Assembly: GCF_000003605.2 (NCBI RefSeq)
Contig: NW_003121424.1
Location: 35,538-61,609, forward strand
Length of the DNA: 26,072 nucleotides
Origin: Saccoglossus kowalevskii
Taxonomy: Eukaryota > Hemichordata > Enteropneusta > Harrimaniidae
Reading direction: 5' to 3'
The notes below the pieces were generated by a model, which saw nothing but the letters and a program-made list of their open reading frames with translations, was not told the DNA's origin and did not search any database. The position numbers were made by a program, and so were the translations under genes. How positions within the stretch are numbered: the stretch's first letter is position 1; the number at the start of each line of letters is the position of its first letter. Positions 20,766 to 26,072 of the stretch are shown here, in pieces.

Positions 20766-21160
20766 GTAAGATTGTATGTTTCGCTACGTTTTGCGTTTTA
20801 CATATTTCATCACGTTACATATGCATAACTTGTACATTTTACAGGTACATATTTTACATATTTATTCGAAACAAATACCATGACAGTTCTTCTTATAAAT
20901 ATATTTGTATTTGTACTTCACTTCAAATATCATAACCAGATTGAATCAACATATTTCTACTAAAATGCAAACTAATAATATAGTCATTTAGTTGATATTT
21001 GTAAATTCTGTGACTCACGCAAGTTTTTCAAAGTAGTCAGGTTACCAGCCTCAGTTTTTTGGGAAAAGCGTTTTTGGCTGAAATGTGTTCTCCAGTATGT
21101 CTGCTTCAAGATTCTGATGGGTGCCCAGTTGGCACTATTGAGCATTTTTTCTAATTTGTA

Positions 21161-21900
21161 TAAATCCAAAATGGCTGACAATGACGATCAAGCATGCTAT
21201 TATGATGATATCTCCTTATCAAGATGGAAATTTCAACTGCTGTATAATATGCAAATTGAGTATAGAGGCCCCCAAACTAAATATTAATCCCCGTGTTTGT
21301 TAAATTTATCATTTGCATAAATACCTCATTTGCATAAATCCAAAATGGCTGACAATGACGATCAAGCATGCTATTATGATGATATCTCCTCATCAAGATG
21401 GAAATTTCAACTGCTGTATAATATGCAAATTGAGTATAGAGGCCCCCAAACTAAATATTAATCCCCGTGTTTGTTAAATTTATCATTTGCATAAATACCT
21501 CATTTGCATAAATCCAAAATAGATGCCAATGATGATCAAGCATGCTATTATGATGATATCTCCGCATCAAGATGAAAATTTCAACTGCTGTATAATATGC
21601 AAATTGAGTATAGAGGCCCCCAAACTAGATATTAATCCCCGTGTTTGTTAAATTTATCATTTGCATAAATACCTCATTTGCATAAATCCAAAATAGATGC
21701 CAATGATGATCAAGCATGCTATTATGATGATATCTCCGCATCAAGATGAAAATTTCAACTGCTGTATAATATGCAAATTGAGTATTGAGGCCCCCGAAAT
21801 AAATATTAACCCGCATGTTTAAATTTGTTAAATTTATCATTTGCAGAAATGCCTCATTTTCATAAATCCTAAATAAATGCCAGAGACGATGAAACTCGCT
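21161..21900. repeat. Tandem array of a 174-base repeat, four copies and a fragment
   Basis: Units start at 21161, 21335, 21509 and 21683 (exact 174-base period) and a degraded fifth start is at 21863 (180-base step because of a small insertion). Each unit begins TAAATCCAAAAT, contains CAAGCATGCTATTATGATGA and GAGGCCCCCAAACTA (last full copy slightly changed), and ends with ATTTGCATAA twice, 16 bases apart. ATTTGCAT is the octamer (POU factor) motif. Copies 1-2 and 3-4 resemble each other most (GGCTGACAATGACG against AGATGCCAATGATG), pointing to stepwise expansion. Confidence 0.9.
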
Positions 21901-22427
21901 AAAAATGGCACATTTGGGTCATGAGAATACAATTTGACCTTATCCATTTCTCTTGACTTCAAAATCTTTATTTGCATCAATATATATATGTTTTCATTCG
22001 AATAAAATCCCGATGATTTAAATCACTTATTTTATATTGTGATAATGAACAATATGTCTATACCACCTGAGCATAAAATTGGTAACCTCAATCGTGTTAA
22101 TGGCGGTAGTCATTCCCACAAAACATAAGTAGACTTAATATGCACAATTTTATAGACATGGATAGTAATTTAAATTTGTATTGAGACACTGCAGTTGTAA
22201 TCCAAAGATCAACTTGAAAATCTGATTAGTATCGACATAAATGCAATTTTTTTCAAAGCACAGACTACCCACCGCATCAAATAATTATAAAAGCTGAGAA
22301 ACTGGTGAAGAGTTATGCCACCTATACAAAATATGATATTGTATAACAAAATCACCTCAAAATGATGTAAAGTATTCCACATGTACAATAATATCAATAG
22401 GGAAATCATAATTGCTCTAATTTAATT
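21901..22427. other. AT-rich spacer, nothing recognised
   Basis: About 530 bases between the tandem array and the nuclease-like pseudogene. No coding pattern on either strand and no copy of a repeat seen elsewhere in the window. Confidence 0.5.
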
Positions 22428-25400
22428 CTAGTCCATATCTGAATTTTCAACAATAGTTGTTGGAATAGTGTTCTCATTGCAGCCGTTATTTTCGCCTTCA
22501 CATTTGCAATATGATGTCAGTTGCCAACTGTATCAATTTGTTGAGCAGCTGTTCTGTGATTTGCAGTTGCATGCAACTACCTTCAACAAAGCAGTTGGAG
22601 AAAGTTTAGTAGGTTCGTAGATTTGGTGTACGTTCCCATCACGTTTCCAGCCATAGCGTGATATATCAACTGATGGTGAATATCTCTGTGCTGCTGCACA
22701 CCAAATGAGTGTCTGCAGATGAGCTCGTGTTATGCGTTGTACTTCTGCTGCACGAGGTAGGAACTTGATTTTTGGAGGATCCTTCATCTTACTGAAGTTT
22801 TGGTATCTGATATTGTTGAAATCTGAAGTTGATGTACCCGCACAAAGAAGAGTAAGGAAATTGATGCCAACATTCAGGATTTCAACATCAGTGGAATTTG
22901 CATCGCACATAACTCCAAGACCTAGGTTGTTCTTGAGCAGTAGGTTAACACATGTTATCTTGCCTTTTCCAAAGGGATATGATACAGTGTCACACCCAGA
23001 CACAGCATGTAAAGGCACAATGTCGCCGTATTTGTTTCCCAAATTTAATACAGTTGCGTTAATGTCAATTTCCCTTCCATCCTGTTTTTTCATGGAAACT
23101 TGAGTTGAAATGCTGTTCTTTCATACATGAAGCATGAGTTAATAACTGATGATATTTATATCTGCCTCTTTATGGTCAAACAAGCACTGCTCCTCACCAA
23201 TGAGATGAAGAGTTGGTGACTCGAAGTCTGTATTGCAAATCCATTTGATTAATTGGGTTTTGTTGTAATCACTTTTCATGATAACATATTGTGCAGTTAG
23301 CGTGAGGTTATGCTCCTGAGGCAAAGTTCCTCCCATGCATCGCATTCTTTCATGTGACTTTGTGGAGCTTGGTATGTATTTATCACAAATTACATAAATG
23401 TCATATGGTCTATTAAAACGCTGGCAAAAGCTTTCTGACAACTGTTCTACAGTTACCAATTTTGGCCAAAGTGTATGATAGAGAGCTTCATTTCCATCCA
23501 CTATTTCCATGTCTACAGGTGGAAGATGTGTAGAAGCAAACACGGCCAACTTTGTCACGCGAACTGATTTCACTTCTTTCTGCATGTCTCCAAATTCATC
23601 AAAGATTCAAGAAGGTACTGGTGAGAACTCGTACTGAAAATGATCAGGCAAGTGGACGTCTCTATTCTGGAAGATAACAAGCAGGTGTGCATACAACTTT
23701 TCCATGTCATAGACATTAGTATCTCCTATTTTAATGATTTTCTTCATAGTCTCCATGGTTATTACTTTCTTTTTCAGTGGAGTATGAAATCCTTCCAGCA
23801 ATTTTGCTGAGAATTAGGGGACCATTTGCTGACCAATGACAAGTGTGTTATCTGCATTCACAGTACCTGGAGCAACACGGCCACTAACAATATTGATGAG
23901 TGCATCGCCAGATTCTGTGGTGAAAGGACTACCATACTTCTTTAGTTCTGCAATAATCGAATTCCTATCGGAGGTGTCTAGTTCTTTTCTTCTTTTTCCA
24001 TCTTTTTTGTGAGAATTTATTTCCATACCATGATCACCATACATTTTTTCATAAGCAAGAGATAGACCATTGCATAGTGGGTGGGTGGGAAAGTATCCAA
24101 CCAGCAACTCGTTCTTCGGAAAGGGTCTTTTCCACTAACCCTCCTGTGCCTTTCCATACCGTATGTAGGTTTGTTTACCAAATTGATCCAGGAAATATGA
24201 ATCCAAACTCTACGACCGTGTCGACAAACATGTTTACCTCTCAGGAAAGCAGCTTGTACGACTTCTGGTAATGAAGTAGACATGTCACAAATGTGCCACA
24301 AAATATATCGTGCATAATTCCAGTGGCCTGCTGCAAAGAAATATGGCAACATACACTTCAGACAATAAACATGTGCAATCCGACAGTCTATCCAAATGCG
24401 ACCTGTACGTAAAGAACTGTGAACACTATCAAACTCATCTTCCATGTCTTCCAAAGTAGACTTTCCTGCGAGAATCAATGGTTCAAGTTGTGCTGCTGTG
24501 ACCACCCTCAATCCTTGGTGCCTTAGGACATGCCTTTCCATTGAGCATGTGAGCAACACCCTTGAATGCCACACCAAGGATTGCCTCCAGGCCACTATTA
24601 TTCATCAGAGTACCAATGAATGCAACCAATACAGGACATCAGTGTGTGCATACCACCAGGACGCACTACGAGATTAATCCATTTGTCAGGGAAAGACTAT
24701 TGAATCTGCATCACTACCTTTTACAGCTGCATATTGGCAGATACATGAGTGTACGATACATCATTCTGTTTCATGAAATATTCAATAAACAAGAGTGTTG
24801 TCAACACAGTATCAGGATGGGAAGGTGGTGAAACTATGAAGGGGCCGAATGCAAATCTTGTTGAATGTCCTGGCTCAGGAACCATTGTCCTAGTAATACC
24901 AGCCATGTAACCAGACCATTCAGGTACTGGAGTGTTACCACGAGTGTTAGCAATAACTGCAGACAACCATGTTATGTCAGATTCTAGAGAAGTATTTATA
25001 GTCCTATGAAGCTGTGTCAGCAGGTGGAATGGTAGACCTTCTTTAACCTGAACTGTACGAGGTACCAGTTTTGTCGAACCAATGAAATGCTGAATGCTTA
25101 GGTGACAGTTCTTTGAGTTTAAAAGTATGCATCTCCTCTTTTGTGATTCTCGGTACTGTATGGCCATGATTATATTCTAGGGAATCTGTAATAAAATATA
25201 TTACCTCATAAGTTTTAAATTACTTTATCTATAAAAAAATCAAATAAGACCAATGATTACAGAAAATATTCATACATACATTTACTTGAATGCCTTGGTT
25301 GCCATGTGTTGTGTCTCTGATGTACTTCTTATTATCATGACATTAAAACATCCTGAGATTTTCACTATCCAATAATGTAATATTGATTATATTGTATATG

Positions 25401-26015
25401 TATGTTAACATGCATTTAAATAAATTGATAAAACAAGAAAACGAATGAATAAAACAAAATATTTATCTCATACATTATGTCTGTATTTATAAACATAGTT
25501 ACCATTTGAATATTGAGTGAATTCATTAGCCATTGAGTGGGTTTCATGGTTTCCATTCGGAGCATACAAAGTTGTCAAACCATGCACTCATGAGGCCACC
25601 AGTATGAAAAAAATCCTTGTAGCAGTTTTGACCTTGACCTGCATACATTGCTGCAGATTTTCTGAATCATAAGATTTCATCATACGAACTTATGTACCCA
25701 CTTTTATGAAGAATGTCAATTAGTTCTTTGGATCCAAATCGATGGTGGAGTTTTACTTCAAGTCCTAGTGTAGTTTGATTACATGTTTTTGATATCAAAG
25801 ACTGAAGATACTTTTGTGACAGTTCCATTTGAAATCAGACCACTCACAAGACGTACAAGCGTTGCACTTGTGTTTTCCTGTGCGTTCTGAAAGGTGAAGC
25901 TGTTAAAGGCATGCGAGTCAGTTTCTTTTTGTTCTGAATTCTTAAGGTAGAGATGCAGTTTATTTGGCTTGCTTTTTAATTGAGTAATTAGACAATGAAG
26001 ATGGTATTATATATC
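22428..26015 (-). pseudogene. Decayed multicopy-family gene with FEN/XPG-like helix-hairpin-helix and Cys-rich C-terminus (5' end outside window)
   Basis: Broken frames on the minus strand line up, in order, with a large family of uncharacterised proteins found in many copies in cnidarian, echinoderm and arthropod genomes (recognised from memory). Landmarks from N to C: RFGSKELIDILHKSGYISSY (about 25740), NGNHETHSMANEFTQ (25530), VPEWSGYMAG (24900), WINLVVRPGGMHTLM (24650), MLPYFFAAGHWNYARY (24310), AELKKYGSPF (23930), EFSPVPS (23610), DHKEAD (23160), HAVSGCDTVSYPFGKGK (22980) and YCKCEGENNGC (22480). GCDT...GKGK resembles the DNA-binding helix-hairpin-helix of FEN/XPG nucleases, and the end resembles a tesmin/CXC motif. 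Breaks: stops near 25680, 24718, 24694, 23812 and 23605; frameshifts near 25800, 25590, 25100, 24500, 24110, 23140 and 22530. A segment after DHKEAD that normally holds a D-T-D-V motif seems deleted. Mobility is inferred from copy number only. Confidence 0.65.
25186..25502 (-). other. Possible retained spliceosomal intron in the nuclease-like pseudogene
   Basis: The coding match stops at ATG|GTAACT on the minus strand (donor at 25501-25502) and resumes after TTATTACAG (acceptor at 25186-25187). The 317 bases between are very AT-rich and have no coding pattern. A phase 1 join gives a readable frame on both sides. If real, the copy did not arise by reverse transcription of spliced mRNA. Confidence 0.4.
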
Positions 26016-26072
26016 CAACATGTTAATATTTTCTGAAAGCTTATTATACAAACTTTGTAAAACTTGTCTTTA

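Larger units (their letters stand above)
18188..21035 (+). repeat. Segmental duplication, copy B (lectin unit, 3' end lost)
   Basis: Paralogous to 13230-16408. The match includes the promoter, noncoding exon, both first coding exons and most of the next intron, then stops at about 21035, the position equivalent to 16408 in copy A. The sequence after it leads at once into the 174-base tandem repeat array. Confidence 0.85.

Noticed and set aside
21161-21900. Considered as a CRISPR array because of regular repeats
   Set aside because: The units are 174 bases, directly abutting, with no short repeat/unique spacer alternation, and the genome is eukaryotic. It is a tandem satellite-like array.
22732-23103. 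Plus-strand frame of 123 codons opposite the nuclease-like pseudogene
   Set aside because: The minus strand carries the recognisable motifs here, including GCDT...GKGK. The plus frame is a shadow, as are those at 24077-24271, 24444-24677 and 24562-24831.

Overview
The window is animal (metazoan) nuclear DNA. Coding sequence comes as short exons with GT..AG borders, long AT-rich introns and intergenic stretches, TATA boxes, many small inverted-repeat elements, and decayed transposable-element genes. The protein types (MAM, WAP and activin-receptor-like modules in one secreted protein, plus secreted C-type lectins) and the repeats containing ATTTGCATAA and 'AAAATGGCTG' suggest a marine invertebrate, perhaps an echinoderm, hemichordate or cephalochordate. 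The sequence alone does not settle the species.

Bases 1-7800, minus strand: the 5' thirteen coding exons of one large secreted multidomain gene, reading from a TATA box near 7800 towards base 1 and running off the window. The exons join in one open frame of 804 codons. In order they encode a signal peptide, a short Cys-rich piece, an unnamed module of about 175 residues, a MAM domain, an activin-receptor/Ly6-like Cys domain with a Thr/Pro-rich tail, four WAP four-disulfide cores, a new-looking 8-Cys domain with an acidic tail, and the start of another Cys-containing exon. Almost every intron is phase 1, as expected for exon-shuffled extracellular modules. The introns hold a MITE-like element, hairpins and a perfect palindrome.

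Bases 7800-13200: no intact gene. A decayed Ty3/Gypsy-type retroelement lies on the minus strand at about 9.8-10.9 kb: a protease remnant and an integrase C-terminal remnant with the reverse transcriptase region missing. Weaker coding-like scraps lie at 11.0-11.3 kb and 12.2-12.9 kb.

Bases 13200-21035, plus strand: a tandem segmental duplication of about 3 kb. Each copy has a TATA box, a short noncoding first exon, a signal-peptide exon and a large C-type lectin exon. Copy A (coding 15275-16816) is complete, with 4 coding exons and 185 aa. Copy B (19900-20765) keeps its first two coding exons, but homology stops about 24 bases before the position of exon 3, so the last conserved cysteines are missing from the window.

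Bases 21035-26072: directly after the break in copy B come four tandem copies of a 174-base repeat. Then, on the minus strand, comes a degraded member of a multicopy invertebrate protein family with a FEN/XPG-like GCDT...GKGK helix-hairpin-helix signature and a Cys-rich C-terminus. It carries frameshifts, stops, a likely deletion and a possible retained intron, and continues beyond the window end.
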